Origin: Cricetomys ansorgei
Lineage: Eukaryota; Chordata; Mammalia; Rodentia; Nesomyidae
Direction: 5' to 3'
DNA length: 64,000 nucleotides
Assembly: GCA_026225945.1 (NCBI GenBank)
Contig: JAMJFZ010003581.1
Span: 6,840,501-6,904,500, forward strand
This document shows, piece after piece, positions 46,284 through 58,184 of this stretch (position 1 is the stretch's first letter; every line of letters begins with the position of its first letter). A program made the position numbers and the translations under genes. The notes under the pieces were generated by a model that was not told the DNA's origin, ran no database searches, and was given only the letters and a program-made list of their open reading frames with translations.

Positions 46284-46719
46284 CTCACACACCTACATCT
46301 TGTAAGCTTTAATACATATATACCTTACCCATATATCATGCAAGGTTCTTAATATCATGTGGATGTGTCTTGTGGATTCAACAAAGCTTCCACACACATA
46401 CATCTTATATACTCTTTGGACAAAGCTCTTAAGCAGATTACCATGAAAATACCCACACATAACAAAACATCTCTCATACGTTTGGTTACCATAGTTACAT
46501 ACAACAAAGCAATGCATTTTTTTGTTACAAACCAATGGAGTTTATGGAAACCAAGTATTTTCTCTTAGCCAATTTTCTTATTAGGCTGTTGTTTATGGTA
46601 ACCAAACAATAATCAACCATCCTATTATTTTTCAATTAAAGTTAATCAAAGGATCACAAGTAAGAGAATTTTCGGTTTTTCTTTATCATACAGAGAAGAA
46701 ATTCTATCTGTTCCACTAT

Positions 46720-47025
46720 CTTTATGCTCTCAAGGTGCTTCAACATATTCATAATAATTGTCAAGGAAGTTCAAACTTAGCAACGGGTACTGGAACCCAA
46801 TTGTTGTCTATTAATCATAGACCTGTCTCTTATAGGTGAACCCTGTGGGCCCTCATAACCGCGATTTGTTTGCTTTTGCTTCCTGATCCTAGAATACGCT
46901 TTGCTTTCCCCAGGTAACTTTCTCCATAGCAGCTGGCAAAACATACTGATTGTCTTTTTGAACTATACATGTTTCTTAAATTATTCTTCCTGGAGTTTCA
47001 GTTGAATCAATTTAGCTGAGTAGCA
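46720..47025 (+). repeat. Dispersed repeat, copy A (probable retroelement internal region)
   Basis: Shares an ordered series of words with 57160-57478: 'ggaagttcaaacttagcaac' against 'ggaagttcaagcctaacaat', 'ataggtgaaccctgtgggcc' against 'ataggtgaaactcctgggcc', and 'attcttcctggagtttcagt' against 'attctttctggagtttcaat'. Two diverged copies 10 kb apart in the same orientation indicate an interspersed family. Its proximity to LTR-like DNA suggests an ERV or Mys-like element. Confidence 0.6.
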
Positions 47026-47149
47026 TGACTTTTAAGAAAATCACTACTGTTGTTCAGCAGAAGGGCTTAGTCAGGACACAATTCCCCAGGGAAGTCGGCT
47101 CTACTCCTCAAGTCCCAGTGCTGGCTACAGTTCCTCTGACATGGCTCCT

Positions 47150-47264
47150 GACACAACTTGTAGTAGTTGGTTTTCTCCTTCCAACATGTGGGTTGCAGGA
47201 ACTGAACTCAGGTCGTTAGTCTTGGTAGTAAGTGTCTTTATCCACTAAGCTACCTCACTGTCCC
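47150..47264 (-). mobile_element. B3-like SINE fragment
   Basis: 'aacatgtgggttgcaggaac', 'tgaactcaggtcgttagtct' and 'tatccactaagctacctcac' match the antisense head half of the family at 15684. Confidence 0.7.
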
Positions 47265-47339
47265 ATAGCCCCATAGCTTCAGGTCTTGATGTCTTTTATT
47301 TGTTTCCTTGCCTTCTGGCGTGGCAAAATTTCTTTACAT

Positions 47340-47690
47340 AGATGAAAACAATTTGTGGGTAGCAATTGTTTGACAGTTATGAATAGAAGTGCTACAAACA
47401 TTGATTCTCAGATCTTTCTCATGGATATATGTTTGACAATATAAAAAGGTGGTTTACAGTGCAAATGGTCAGAGTCCACTTAGCTTTGGAATGAAATGAC
47501 AGACTGTCTTCCAAAAGTGGGTGTGCCATTTGCATACCCACCAACAGTGAACAGATGTGCCTGTTTTACCAAATCTTGCCAGCACTGATGCTGCCAGTGC
47601 TCTGTACTTTGCCCATTTTAAAGCTATGTACCGTTATCTCCCTGTTTTGATTTTTAGTCTCAGATCACAAGTAATATTGAACATTTTTTT
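47340..47690 (+). mobile_element. Ancient L1 3'-end fragment
   Basis: Resembles the terminal region of old mammalian L1: 'gttatgaatagaagtgctac', 'gccatttgcatacccaccaa', 'cagtgaacagatgtgcctgt', 'aatcttgccagcactgatgc', and 'taatattgaacattttttt'. Confidence 0.65.
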
Positions 47691-48110
47691 AAATTAATTG
47701 AATTTGTGTTCATTGGCAAATTTACACATGTGTATAATGCATTCTGATAACTCTCCCCATCACTTTCTCTTATCTCTTCCCCAGTGTTGTCACCGAGACC
47801 CACCCTACTGGACCCTTTCCCATGTTCATGTTATTTTGTTTGATGACCACTGAGTTTCACCAGGGCTGTCTAAGTGACTATGGGTATGTTACATAGTAGG
47901 CTCACTAGTGAGTACACAGATAAAGATAATGCCTCCCCTTTCACAGTATCCACCAGTAGTCAGTAGTTCCCCAGAGAGGGATAGGGCCTCACGGGCCCTC
48001 TCACATCCACGGCTGCCTGTTGACAGGTACAGTCTTGTTCAGGAATAGTACAGAGAACTACAGCTGCTGTGTTTGTGATTACGAAGGCTGTCTCCTTTGA
48101 CAAAATGCCT
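47691..48110. mobile_element. Rodent L1-derived fragment
   Basis: Ordered matches to a common rodent L1 (Lx-type) text: 'gtataatgcattctgataac', 'tttgatgaccactgagtttc', 'ttccccagagagggatagg', 'tgttgacaggtacagtcttg', 'actacagctgctgtgtttgt'. Orientation relative to L1 not established. Confidence 0.55.
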
Positions 48111-48232
48111 TCTCTAGAATCTGCCTGTTTTCAAACTGGGTAATTTGTTTCCCGGTTCTTTCCTTTTAAACAGATTTTGTATGATGAAACTCTTCCGATC
48201 AAATACATATTTGAAAATACATCCTCTTGGCC

Positions 48233-48760
48233 TGTTGTGGGACTGTCATAGAGCTAAGAGTGGCTCATAGCTGGCTTGGAACCCTGTGTCATCCCAGGAG
48301 ATGAGAACAGTAGGCATTCAGTTGCTCCTCACTTTAGCCTTGCCCAGAACCCAGCTAAATATTAAATATTGCCTGCTTCACAGAAGCAAAAGAATGTGGC
48401 TTGGTTGGTGCTTATCTGCACTGTAGCTGGAAGCATAGGGATGAGTCCATTTACTGATAAGTTGCCTTCCTCTTTTTCCGTGTGAGACCTCACCTTATGC
48501 AGAAGGTGCCTTTGCAAGCCCTTGATGCTTAGACTTGAGCTCCACATGCAAATAAGAGTATGCCAATATCCTTGTTTTAACCAATGGATCCCACCCCTGG
48601 ATACCAAAGACCCTCCCCTGTTTGTGGTCCTATATATGTAACCTATACACTGCATTAAAGTGACTTTGGCTTCCACCATGAGCGAGTCTCGGGGTTTTTC
48701 TTGTACCCTGTATGATTCTCTGTGTGGCAATAGGATTTGCTCCAGTCTGGGCTCACATCC
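48233..48760 (+). mobile_element. Solo LTR-like element
   Basis: Starts TGTTGTGGGACTG and ends near GGGCTCACA. It contains a TATATAT box (about 48632), an ATTAAA signal (about 48655) and a 3' part 'gagcgagtctcggggttttt' typical of rodent ERV LTR R-U5 regions. No internal retroviral frames flank it. A clear target duplication was not found, so the boundaries are approximate. Confidence 0.6.
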
Positions 48761-49608
48761 CTTCCCCCCCCTACCCCCCACTTCTCCGCCCTTGCTCCAG
48801 CCTCCAACCTTCAGCAGCAGGGAGGGAGAGGCCTGAACACAGGGGATCCAAGAGCCTGTGGCTCTTCTTTCTCTGCCATGTGTAGATGAGGCACACTAGT
48901 AGAATTCCACAGGGTTATATCAATCAGGGCTCAGCTCTTTCAACAAAGTAAAGCCCATTGGATATTTTCAGCATCGTAGCATTTAATACAGGATTGTTCT
49001 GTCCTTGTGAAAATACCAGAAGCTCTGGAACAATGACATAAGACCACCTGTCGGGTTTCTGGAAATATTTCTGAGAACAAAGTTCTTCAGTTGGCCTGTG
49101 CGGAGGGCTGCTGCCTCTGTTCCGCTCAGTAAGCTAAGGAATAAAAGACAGTCACTGGACTGCATGCCAGTCAATCATCTGAGTCAGGTGCTTTTTGATG
49201 CTATATCACTGTGTCCCCACTGGGGCGTCTCTAATTACCAGAGAATCGGGAGACTAAGCCCTGATGTTACGACTCCAATTCCTTGTCAGCTCTAACAAAG
49301 CTGTAGAGATCCTCTTCTCTACACTCTTACTTTTGAGAAGAAAAACCTACTGGAAGTCCCAGGCATGTAATCTCTATTTCCTACGTCCCTCCCAGTTTCC
49401 TTGGTTGATGTCTAGCTTATAGAACCTAATTTGTGATCCTAATGTGTTTTGTTGGTGGTAAAAAAAGAGAAAAAATCTGGAAACACATTTTTCAATGCTC
49501 TAACATTTGTACTCGAGCGAAATATATTACAAGAAGATGTATTACAAGAAATATATTACAAGAAACTGCTCAACATGAGTAAGCTATGTCTAGGTCAAGA
49601 ATTAAGTG
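48761..49608. other. Unique noncoding sequence
   Basis: Contains a small tandem TATTACAAGAA repeat (three copies at 49525, 49540, 49554). No exon recognised. Confidence 0.4.
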
Positions 49609-49765
49609 AGGACCAATGAGATGGCCAGCGTGTAAAGATGCTTGCCACTAAGCTTGATGACTTGAGTTCAGTCTCCAGGACCCACGTGGTGGGAGGAGAA
49701 AGCTGACTCCCGCAAACTGTTCTCTGACTTCTGCATGCGCCCCGGCTTCATACAGGCACACACTA
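49609..49765 (+). mobile_element. tRNA-derived SINE (B3-like)
   Basis: 'caatgagatggccagcgtgt', 'gatgcttgccactaagcttg', 'gagttcagtctccaggaccc' and 'gttctctgacttctgcatgc'. Sense counterpart of the element at 15684-15852. Confidence 0.8.
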
Positions 49766-50851
49766 ATATAGCTTTTAGAATCTCCTTTAGAAAACGACTT
49801 AAATGAAACAAGTTATCTTTGAAACAGTCAATTTTGAGCGTGTCACTTTTATCCTATGTGGTGACCCACTAAATGTGACGCCGAAATTGCCCCACCATCA
49901 TTCAGGAATCCGAATTTGCTGACGTCAGATGCCATAGGAACAGCTTTGGAGTGGTCCAGGCTTCCCTGGCGTGGGTTGTCATGCCTCATTCGTGGCCTAA
50001 TGGAATTATGATTTTAGAATAACTACTTATTAACTCCTTGCAGCAACTTTTGCTAACTTGTTCACCTTCAGACTTCTCTGAGTTTGGATGTTATTATTTC
50101 CATTTTTGATTCTGAATTCTCATATGCTTTTTACACAAGTTATTTTTACCCCTGTCTCCCCTACATCAAATATTGAGCTTATTTCTAGACCTTGGCTTTA
50201 TTTTGTTTCTTTTCTCTTGTTTACAGGATAGACCTGACATTCCGTACCGTTTCTCATATTGATTCCTAACTGACCTTGGTCTGGGTTTTACAATCGTCGT
50301 TTGTGACCCACTTGGACCTCCATATATTATAGACATACTTGAATTCCATTGTGTTCCATTATTGAAGCTGATTCCTGTTTCATATATATTATATGTTAGA
50401 AAATTTGGAGTCAATTTTAAGGTATCAAATATGTTATTTATAGTTTGTGCATAGCATACACTCTTTTTTTCCCCTTTCCAGGTCATTCTAAATTAGTCCA
50501 TATCTCATAAATACTTAATTGGCAACATTTTAATTTATTCATATTTGAATCATCAGAGTGCCTACAAAGAACCCATCTAATGATGGTTACACCTCTATAA
50601 TCATATTTAAAAAGCAAGATGTTCTAAGTAAATTAATTTATCTTTCCATATTCAAAGTTTACTTTCAAACTTAGCACTTTAATTATGGAAAGAGTTTTGT
50701 TTGATCATGGGGAGAATTTACACTATCATGCTCTAATTTGCAAGGAAAATATTCCTTTCAGTTCCCTGTACTTTAAGCCTTAAGACTAACAATGGTCATG
50801 AGAAAGCCGACAGTCAGGAGACACAATAATGGATTTTAATGGGTGTTTTAT
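49766..50851. other. Unique noncoding sequence with a CRE
   Basis: 49800-50090 looks constrained and contains the palindromic cAMP-response element TGACGTCA at 49920-49927. A 106-codon minus-strand frame (50166-50486) has no family resemblance. Confidence 0.35.
49920..49927. promoter_or_regulatory. Palindromic CRE (TGACGTCA)
   Basis: Full 8-bp CREB/ATF consensus in non-repetitive DNA. No adjacent transcription unit is visible. Confidence 0.4.
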
Positions 50852-51046
50852 TTTCTTTTTCTATTTATTTTTCTTCTCTCTTATAATACATCCAGACACC
50901 CTTCCCCCTCCCTCCTCTCCTCCCACCTCCCTCCCATATCTGTTTTCCCCTAGATCTACACCCCCACCACCACTTCTCCTCAGAAAAGAGCAGTCCAGCC
51001 AAGGTTATGAACAGGGCATAACAAGGTGGAACAAAGCTGGGGACTA
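50852..51046. mobile_element. Rodent L1-derived fragment (C-rich segment)
   Basis: 'ccttccccctccctcctctc', 'ctcagaaaagagcagtccag' and 'aacagggcataacaaggtgg' match a characteristic rodent L1 stretch. A related copy is at 61331. Confidence 0.65.
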
Positions 51047-51198
51047 GGTATTTTATTTTCTATTCCTGCTCCTCCTAAGATCACATTCTTTGTTTCAGCT
51101 TCAGATTTTCTATACTGTTTGTTAATAACAAGCTTTCCACCAAAAAACTGAAACTCGCAAAACTTAGTTTGGAGTCTCAGAGGTAAGAGTGATCTTAG

Positions 51199-51243
51199 CC
51201 CATATATATATAGGATGTATATATATATATATATATATATATA
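51199..51243. repeat. (TA)n microsatellite
   Basis: Two TA runs separated by GGATG. Confidence 0.97.
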
Positions 51244-51361
51244 GTCATTAATGTTACATCCTGTTTTTAAGTACTTTGGGAAAATCTTTCAATTATCAAG
51301 CCTCTAAGTTTCTTATATCTGAGATGAAGAGATAATATGAAGCCTTTAGCTATGATGCACA

Positions 51362-51372
51362 GACACACACAA

Positions 51373-51407
<35 letters not shown>
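51362..51407. repeat. (CA)n microsatellite
   Basis: CA repeat with early AA and TA interruptions, then about 14 pure units. Confidence 0.97.
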
Positions 51408-51410
<3 letters not shown>

Positions 51411-51753
51411 CATTTTGGCACTTTTATCCATTCATCTTTGAAACATAGTGCATCGTGTGTGCAGTCTTAAAATGAACAGACAGCAGCATGCACAGAAGTC
51501 AGGAAAGATACAGAAACTCACTAGGGTAAGTATTCTGTTATCTACACAATTGTGTAGGATATAGGCAAAGTACTTTCTAGAGCTATTGTTTCTGAGAAAA
51601 AACAGGCTTAGCCCAATGGACCAACTACGGAAGAATGGGGAAATGGAGAAAGGAGCTGTCTCTTTAGGTGACAGAATGTGTCAATATCTCATTACAGTTG
51701 CATAGGGCAGTATGCTCTGGCCAATGGACTGTGATTGGAATGATTCAGGCCAT

Positions 51754-51846
51754 TTCTTCCTTCCTTCTTTCCTTCCTTCCTTCCTTCCTTCCTTCCTTCC
51801 TTCCTTCCTTCCTTCCTTCCTTCCTTCCTTCCTTCCTTCCTTCCTT
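51754..51846. repeat. (TTCC)n microsatellite
   Basis: About 22 TTCC units adjoining the tail of an antisense B1. Confidence 0.98.
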
Positions 51847-51860
51847 TTCTGCTTTGTGTT

Positions 51861-52005
51861 TGTTTTTTGATACAGGGTTTCTCTGTGTAATCCTGGCCAT
51901 CTTGGAACTCACTTTGTAGACCAGGCTGGTCTCAAATTCACAGAGATCTGCCTGATTCTACCTCCTTAGCGCTGGGATTAAACATCTGCACCATCACCAC
52001 CCAGC
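51861..52005 (-). mobile_element. B1 SINE
   Basis: Antisense B1: 'acagggtttctctgtgtaat', 'tagaccaggctggtctcaaa', 'gcgctgggattaaacatctg'. Its A-rich tail probably seeded the TTCC tract. Confidence 0.94.
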
Positions 52006-53585
52006 TCATTTGCAACTTTAACTTGCAGAAATAACTCCCATGCGATTTCCTGTGAATTAGGTTTTACCTTTATCTCTTCCTTTTGTGTGTGTGGGATACA
52101 CACAAATTATTTAATTATAAACATCACTTAGACCAGTGACTTTTGTTCTTAGGCTCAGGTGTCCCTAACATACAGTCAACACTGATGACCACGTGCTTGG
52201 GGAAGCATCTCTCAAAAGGTTCCCAGGGAGTGAAGAAGATGATTTTAGTCATTGTTTTAAAAATTATTCTTGCAAGGCTACTAGTTAGCTAGCATTGCAT
52301 TATTCTAGCTACAAAGGAAGAGATGGTTATTTCCTCATACATGCAGAATGCCTGTGGCCATCACAGTGTCAGTCTTTGTGGAGCCCTGATTGAGAATCAA
52401 GAGGCTCTTGTACCTTGTCCCTGGTACCTGACAGGAACACAGGACTACTGATGACTTCAACCAGCTTGTGACAGGAATGAGAAAGAGATCTTCAACTGTG
52501 AAGTGCTAGAGTTATTTGTTGTATCAGTAAGCCTACCATAACTAATACAAACAGCATGTGCTGAAAGAGCATAGTTATGGAAGTCCTAGGGGACCAGAGG
52601 ATCACAGTTTATTTCTGTTGTATAAAGAGTACATATTCCTTTGGGGTTAGGTTGAGTGAAGGTGTAAGAAGGATGGTTACCAACGGGACAGCTAGGCAGT
52701 GGCCCCATTAGCAAGAGTCTTTATATAGCTGCTTTCTTTAAATGTTCCTTTTACACTGAAAACAAGGGGGTTCCATTTGTTCTAGGACTTCTCTGTGAAG
52801 AGACAATTTAACCATTTCAGGACTTTTGAATATTGCTGCCAGTAAATGTCATGTTAGAAAGTGAAACCTCTGTCCTAATAAGATTTCCCAAGCTCCCAGA
52901 TGATGATCCACCCATGCTTTCTCCGCAGTGATGAAAGCAAGAAAAACAAAACTGTGGAAAGTGTCTTCTTTTCCTTGCTGGGAATAAACCCTGCTTGCCA
53001 CTTATTTCCTCTCACTACTAAAAGCCTTGGAGATATTCAAGGCAAGCAGTTGAGAAGCCAATGCTTAAGCAAACATCTTTTTATATTTTATTTTCAATGC
53101 TGTTACACAATTAATGCATCAGCTTACTGAACCAAGCCAAGCATCGAAACAATACAATTAGGAATAGTAAGCCTAGGGCAACAACAGCTACTCACGCTTT
53201 ACGTAGAGACCTCCAGTGCTGGAGTCTGAAGTGGAATAACTGAGTAAGCACCACCCTGTGGATGTTCACTCAGCTAGGAATATTAACACAAAGACGAGCA
53301 ATCTGGATGGACCACTAATCTTCACCTTCACCTTGGAACACAGTGGCTCTTGAATGGAACTTGCTTTGCCTGATTTTGCTTGGCTTTTGTTTTCAGTGAT
53401 TTGCTTGTGATGTTTGAATGAGGGTGTGGCTATATCACTCTATGGATGTGTATATACTAGATGCAATTTCCTAAGCTTATATTCTTCTCTGGGGTTGAAA
53501 GAAAGAAAACTATATTGTAGGAAACACTGCTCTAGACTTATTTTCTTCTAGAAAGCCTGAATATCCACCAAGAACCTGAGCAATG
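52006..53585. other. Unique noncoding sequence
   Basis: About 1.6 kb without a recognised TE or exon. Confidence 0.45.
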
Positions 53586-53795
53586 GGGGCTAAAGAGAAG
53601 GCCAAGTGGTTAAGAGCACTTGCTGCTTCTGCAGAAGAGCTGAGTTCAAATGTCAAGTGGCTCACAACCGCCTGTTACCTCCACCTCTGGGGGTCTGACA
53701 ACCCGTGTTGGCTCCTGAATGCATGTACCCATACATACAGGGAGACACATATACATACACATAAATGAAATGATCAAAATAAATCATAAAAAAAC
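53586..53795 (+). mobile_element. B2/B3-type SINE
   Basis: Head 'gggggctaaagagaaggcca', 'gttaagagcacttgctgctt', 'aagtggctcacaaccgcctg', and an A-rich tail with AATAAATCATAAAA. Confidence 0.92.
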
Positions 53796-54009
53796 CTGTG
53801 AAGTTAGGAGCAAGTCCCCTGTGTGTTTCTGTAATATTTGCCAGTTGATTGTGTGATGCCTGGGTAAGGCGACATTCTCATGAAGTGCCTTGACATTCTT
53901 TGAAGATGGGCTAATTCCACTGAGAATTGTTTGATTCACCAACAGTCACTATACTGACTGGGTCTGTTGTCTCTGAGAAAGCTATTTTTTCTTTTATTTT
54001 AAGATCATT

Positions 54010-54382
54010 GATTTATTTATTATGTGTTTACATGTCCATATGTGTCTGTGTGAGGTGAGTATATGTGCATGTGTGTGTGCTCGCTCACATGTCTGTGCAT
54101 GTGTGAGGGCTAAAAGAGGACACTGGATGATCTCCTCTATCACGCTCTTGTCTATTCCTCTCAGGCAGTCTCTCCCCAAGACCAGGCCTAGTATTTGTCC
54201 ATCAAGGCTTGCTAGAATTCAGCAAACCCAGAATATTCCAGCAATCCTTCTATCTTCATCCACCTCGAAGGTGGAGTCATAGGTATGGACTCTGGCTCAT
54301 CACACAGTTGCTGGGATTTGAACCCCTGTCTTCATGATTACTGAGCAAGCACTCTTAATTGCTAAGGCATCTCTGCAGCCCT
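54010..54382 (-). mobile_element. Composite rodent SINE (RSINE/B4-type)
   Basis: Antisense of the family at 18115-18452: a TG-rich tail, a 7SL-like middle and the tRNA-like head 'gagcaagcactcttaattgc' with 'catctctgcagccc'. Confidence 0.7.
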
Positions 54383-54574
54383 ATTTTTCTTCTTTCGTGT
54401 TGTTCATGGACCTTGACACTGATCATTCCTTTACTGTAGAGTCTCCTTCATGAAGGATCATCTACTGTTCCACCTTTCCTTCCTTCTGAACAGAACACAT
54501 TAGGAAGAGGAGACTCAGCTGCTCCACATTTCTGTGCTGTGAAGTGATTACATACAGGTTTTTGAAGCTAGACA

Positions 54575-54668
54575 TTCTCTGGCTCCACCACATGGGTTCC
54601 AGGAGTCAAACTTAGGTGGTAAGGTTGGAAGGAAGATATTTTAACTCACCAAGGCATCTGACAGGCCC
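54575..54668 (-). mobile_element. SINE fragment (B2/B3-like head)
   Basis: 'ccacatgggttccaggagtc' and 'aactcaccaaggcatctgac' are consistent with a degraded antisense SINE head. Confidence 0.5.
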
Positions 54669-54970
54669 GTGGTTAGTCTTTGTGGGAAGCAAATTGATTC
54701 TCGGATATATTCAGTCTTCTTGCATTGAGGTTGGATGATTGTGTGTGCCTCATCATTCAATTCTAGGAATTTTTATGGCTCTCATTGTGACCATTTATAA
54801 TTTGTTGAACTTTCAACATTAAGGATTTGGGAGCTATATAATCTGTTTTTTTTTAATATGTATATTCTTGAAAATAAAGTTCCAATTGAGTGAGTAGCCA
54901 AGTTCTTAATGGCGCAATTTGTTGGCAGATTTTCCCAATGTCTTTTTGGTTTATTAATTTTTAAGAAATT

Positions 54971-55156
54971 ATTTTATTGTATGTGTATGAGTACCTTCCC
55001 TGCATGTGTATCACATGCATTCTGTGCATTCTGTGGCCAGAAGAGGGTGTAGAGCATATTGGAATGGGTGTTATAGATCCACTGTATGGATGATGGAACT
55101 CAAACCCGGGTCAATTGGAAGAACAGTCAGTGCTATTGAGTCATTCTTTCAGCCTT
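54971..55156 (-). mobile_element. B3 SINE
   Basis: Antisense B3: 'tggccagaagagggtgtaga' near 55035 and 'tggaactcaaacccgggtca'. The tail side is TG-rich. Carries the CCAGAAGAGGGTGT CTCF-type block. Confidence 0.85.
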
Positions 55157-56460
55157 TTTTTGTTTGTTTGCCTGCTGTATTACCAGCCCTCCCTAGTGAG
55201 GCTTGAATAAATAGCTACTTTCTGAGGACATGATTCTATGAAGCTTAAAAATTACTTTACATAATCATACATCATTGAACCACATTGAGACTATTATCTA
55301 TTCTTTGCAGTCAAAGACACATTGATAGAAGAAGAGATTGATAAGGTCCTTTCTGTCTTTCAACTTGAATGAGAACGGCTTGATCCTCAAGTGAGACATG
55401 CCCATCTGTGCTCGTGTTCCACCCCACCCCCCACGCTCAACATTTTTAATTTTAGCATACGAGGTAAAGTCAGGAATTTATTTTGGAAAGAACAATATCA
55501 CTGTATTCCAGAATAAATTTTATTCAAGAAGCTATTAGGAGCAACCACTTTTCTCCATGGGGATACAACTAAGATACACTTTTCTCTCCAGAACTCGGTA
55601 TTTTCTGCTCCTGACCCTGTACAACTCACATGTATCTTAGTTGGATGATATTGATATCTCTATAGTATTGTTAATTCAAAAATTTACAGCATGCTTATTA
55701 GTGTGCCTACCTACCTTCAGTTCTAGGACACTTGGTACCTAGAGAGAAGAGATGATTATGCTTTGTTGAAATTTTCTTGAGGGCAATTCTTATGCCTTAG
55801 ACATTAATATTTATTTATATCTCATCTTGCTTTAAAAAAGGATTTAAAAAGACAAAAATATACAGTCAGGACAAAGCTACAATAAAGAAACAGAAAAAGG
55901 GGTTAGCAATATTTACCAGGTGATCTACATGTGATCTTTCTTCCAGCTCATTTTCGTTCCCTTTTTAAAATGCCTTTTTTACTGCTGAGTGTAGGGGCTA
56001 GGCTATAGGAAGGTCAATAAATACTTATTTAATCAAATACCTGCTTGCCAGATGTGGGAGGATGGTGGAAAGAATGGGATTTAAAGGCAGACCACTTTCC
56101 TAAAAATAGCTTTATTGAGGAATAACCCACTCACAGTAAGCTGCATACCTTTAAGGTATGCAGCTTGATAAATTTTAACACAAATAGACAGTTGAGAAAA
56201 CTTTGATAAAAATAAAAAAATAAAAATACTCATTACTGCTAAAGGTAACTTGTGATATTTTGTAACCCTTTTTCTCCTACTCCACCTTTCCTCCTATCCA
56301 CACAACTATCAGCTTCTGTAACTCACTTGCATTCCTTAGAAAGTTATTTGGATAGGATTATATAACATATACTCATTTTTTCTTTTATTTGCAATTAGTG
56401 CAGTTATTTTGAGTCATGTTTCCACTACTGGTGACCAGTTCCAGCAAGCTTTTCAATGAC
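55157..56460. other. Unique AT-rich noncoding sequence
   Basis: Nothing recognised over 1.3 kb. Confidence 0.45.
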
Positions 56461-56700
56461 CTGTGAGGGAGGGGCCAAGCAAGTTAAATAATAAGAATAA
56501 AACCACATCTCTTATGGATAGGGCAAACTTCTCTCTTCATTCCTTCTGCTGTTTCTTCTACCTTTCTCTATTCCCTTTCTTCCCTCTTTTCTCTCTCTCT
56601 TGTCTCCTTTCTCCTGTCTCCTACTCCCACTGGTGCTAGCTATCTGTTTTCCCATTATATATATATATATTAATAAAGCTCCTCATGAGGAAACATTACA
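56461..56700 (+). mobile_element. Possible LTR-like segment
   Basis: A TGTGAGGGAG start, an ATAAAAC TATA-like site, a long CT-rich stretch and an AATAAA near 56672 give an LTR-like layout ahead of dispersed-repeat copy B. No target duplication was identified. Confidence 0.35.
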
Positions 56701-57159
56701 ATCACATCTTAATTATAAACTTTAACTTTACATAATGATTACAGATTTTTCATTTCAATGGTTGCAAGTTCCATATTTTTAAAAAACAAGTTATCTTAAA
56801 ACCCACACCTGAACACCTAGTTTTCCATATATATTTTCTCCCCATAGTACATCTATATCCTAGAAGCAATAGTTTTTTTTAAATTATAGATTAACAGAGT
56901 TTAAGCAAGCCAATTGATTTCACAGCCAGCTTCTATTGTATTTGGCAGGTTGCTAGGGAGTGAATACATGTCATAGTATCCTAACATACACAATTATTAT
57001 TTAGTTAACACAGTGAAACAAGTTTATTATAACTAGAAAACTTTAATTCAGGGTCTTTTTGCTTTTCTTAGGTAAAAGGAGAATCTGCTGCACAGCTCTA
57101 TATCCCAAGGCATACCCCAAAGTCAGTGAAGTTTTGATTAGAGAGACCAGGAAAGAGTC

Positions 57160-57478
57160 AATTTTATTTGTAGTTGAGGAAGTTCAAGCCTAACAATGGG
57201 CACTGAAACTTATTTGTTATTGCTTGATCATGGGTCTGTTTTTCATAGGTGAAACTCCTGGGCCCTAGCAATTAAGCTTTCTTTGTTCTAACTTTCCTAA
57301 CCCTGACCAAACAAGTCCCTAGCAAAAATAGTTTTTCTAAGGTAGCTGATAAAACATCCTAATTTAGCCCTGTAACTATATGTGAAAAGCCACCTACTGT
57401 TTTTAACTAAGCATGTTTTTTAGTTATTCTTTCTGGAGTTTCAATAGGGTCTCCAATTCAACTAAGTGGCACTGCCTT
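57160..57478 (+). repeat. Dispersed repeat, copy B (probable retroelement internal region)
   Basis: Homologous to 46720-47025 over about 300 bp with many substitutions and small indels. The similarity fades after 'gagtagcatgact' in copy A and 'aagtggcactgcc' in copy B. Confidence 0.6.
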
Positions 57479-57780
57479 GCTTTGGTGACATTGCTTGAGG
57501 GAAAATCATCAGTAATATGTGTGCCAGAAACACTGCCCAGTGAGGGGTTAGAGACCTCCATAGAACTTTCATGCTGCAAAAAGAGATAAGGAGAACATGG
57601 TAGCAACAAGCATGGTACATCCCAGAAGTAGCAAAGGGCATTCAGGAGACAATCCCTTGGGAGGCCAAGGTAAAAACCTACTATCACCCTGCTAAACAGT
57701 AGGTTGACTTCTGAAGCTCCAATGAGGGCTGCTGTTCCCCTGCACTTCCCAGAAACACAGTGTGTAATAGCATTGTTCAC
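57479..57780. other. Unassigned sequence, possibly continuation of copy B
   Basis: A 118-codon minus-strand frame spans 57424-57780. It overlaps the repeat and shows no recognised domain. Confidence 0.35.
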
Positions 57781-57905
57781 TACTTTTTTATGGCTGAGCA
57801 GATTTCCATTAGATGGACATCCATTAAATCAAACTGGTTATCCGTTTGTTGGAAAATGTGTGGTTATTTCAGTTTCTTACTGTTACAGAAAAAACTAGGA
57901 ACTTT
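57781..57905 (+). mobile_element. Ancient L1 3'-end fragment, part 1
   Basis: 'tatggctgagcagatttcca' and 'gatggacatccattaaatca' correspond to the old-L1 3' text about stepwise 5' of the segment at 47340. Confidence 0.65.
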
Positions 57906-58052
57906 TATGTACAGGTGTTATGGATATGTATAAGTCATGTTTAGGTAGATTAGGAGTGCAATGACTGAATTATGTTAAGTGCATATATATGTTAAGTGTT
58001 TTATATTTGGTTTTCTGGTTTCCTTAATTTATGTAATTATGTGCTTATTTAT

Positions 58053-58180
58053 TTATTTGGAGACGGACTCTTGTTATGTAGCACTGGATAACTTGATATT
58101 TGCTATGTAGACCAATATACTATCACTTGGAACTGACAGTAATCTAACCAGCACATGATGATTCCAGGCATGTACTAACA
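58053..58180 (-). mobile_element. Old B1-like SINE
   Basis: 'tggagacggactcttgttat', 'gctatgtagaccaatatact' and 'gattccaggcatgtactaac' are a badly decayed antisense 7SL-derived SINE. Confidence 0.5.
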
Positions 58181-58184
58181 AGGG

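Noticed and set aside
50166..50486. 106-codon minus-strand frame with protein-like composition
   Set aside because: No recognised homologue, no neighbouring exon signal; length is within chance for 64 kb on six frames.
51754..51846. Regularly spaced repeats that might suggest a CRISPR-like array
   Set aside because: They are tetranucleotide microsatellites in a mammalian genome with no unique spacers.
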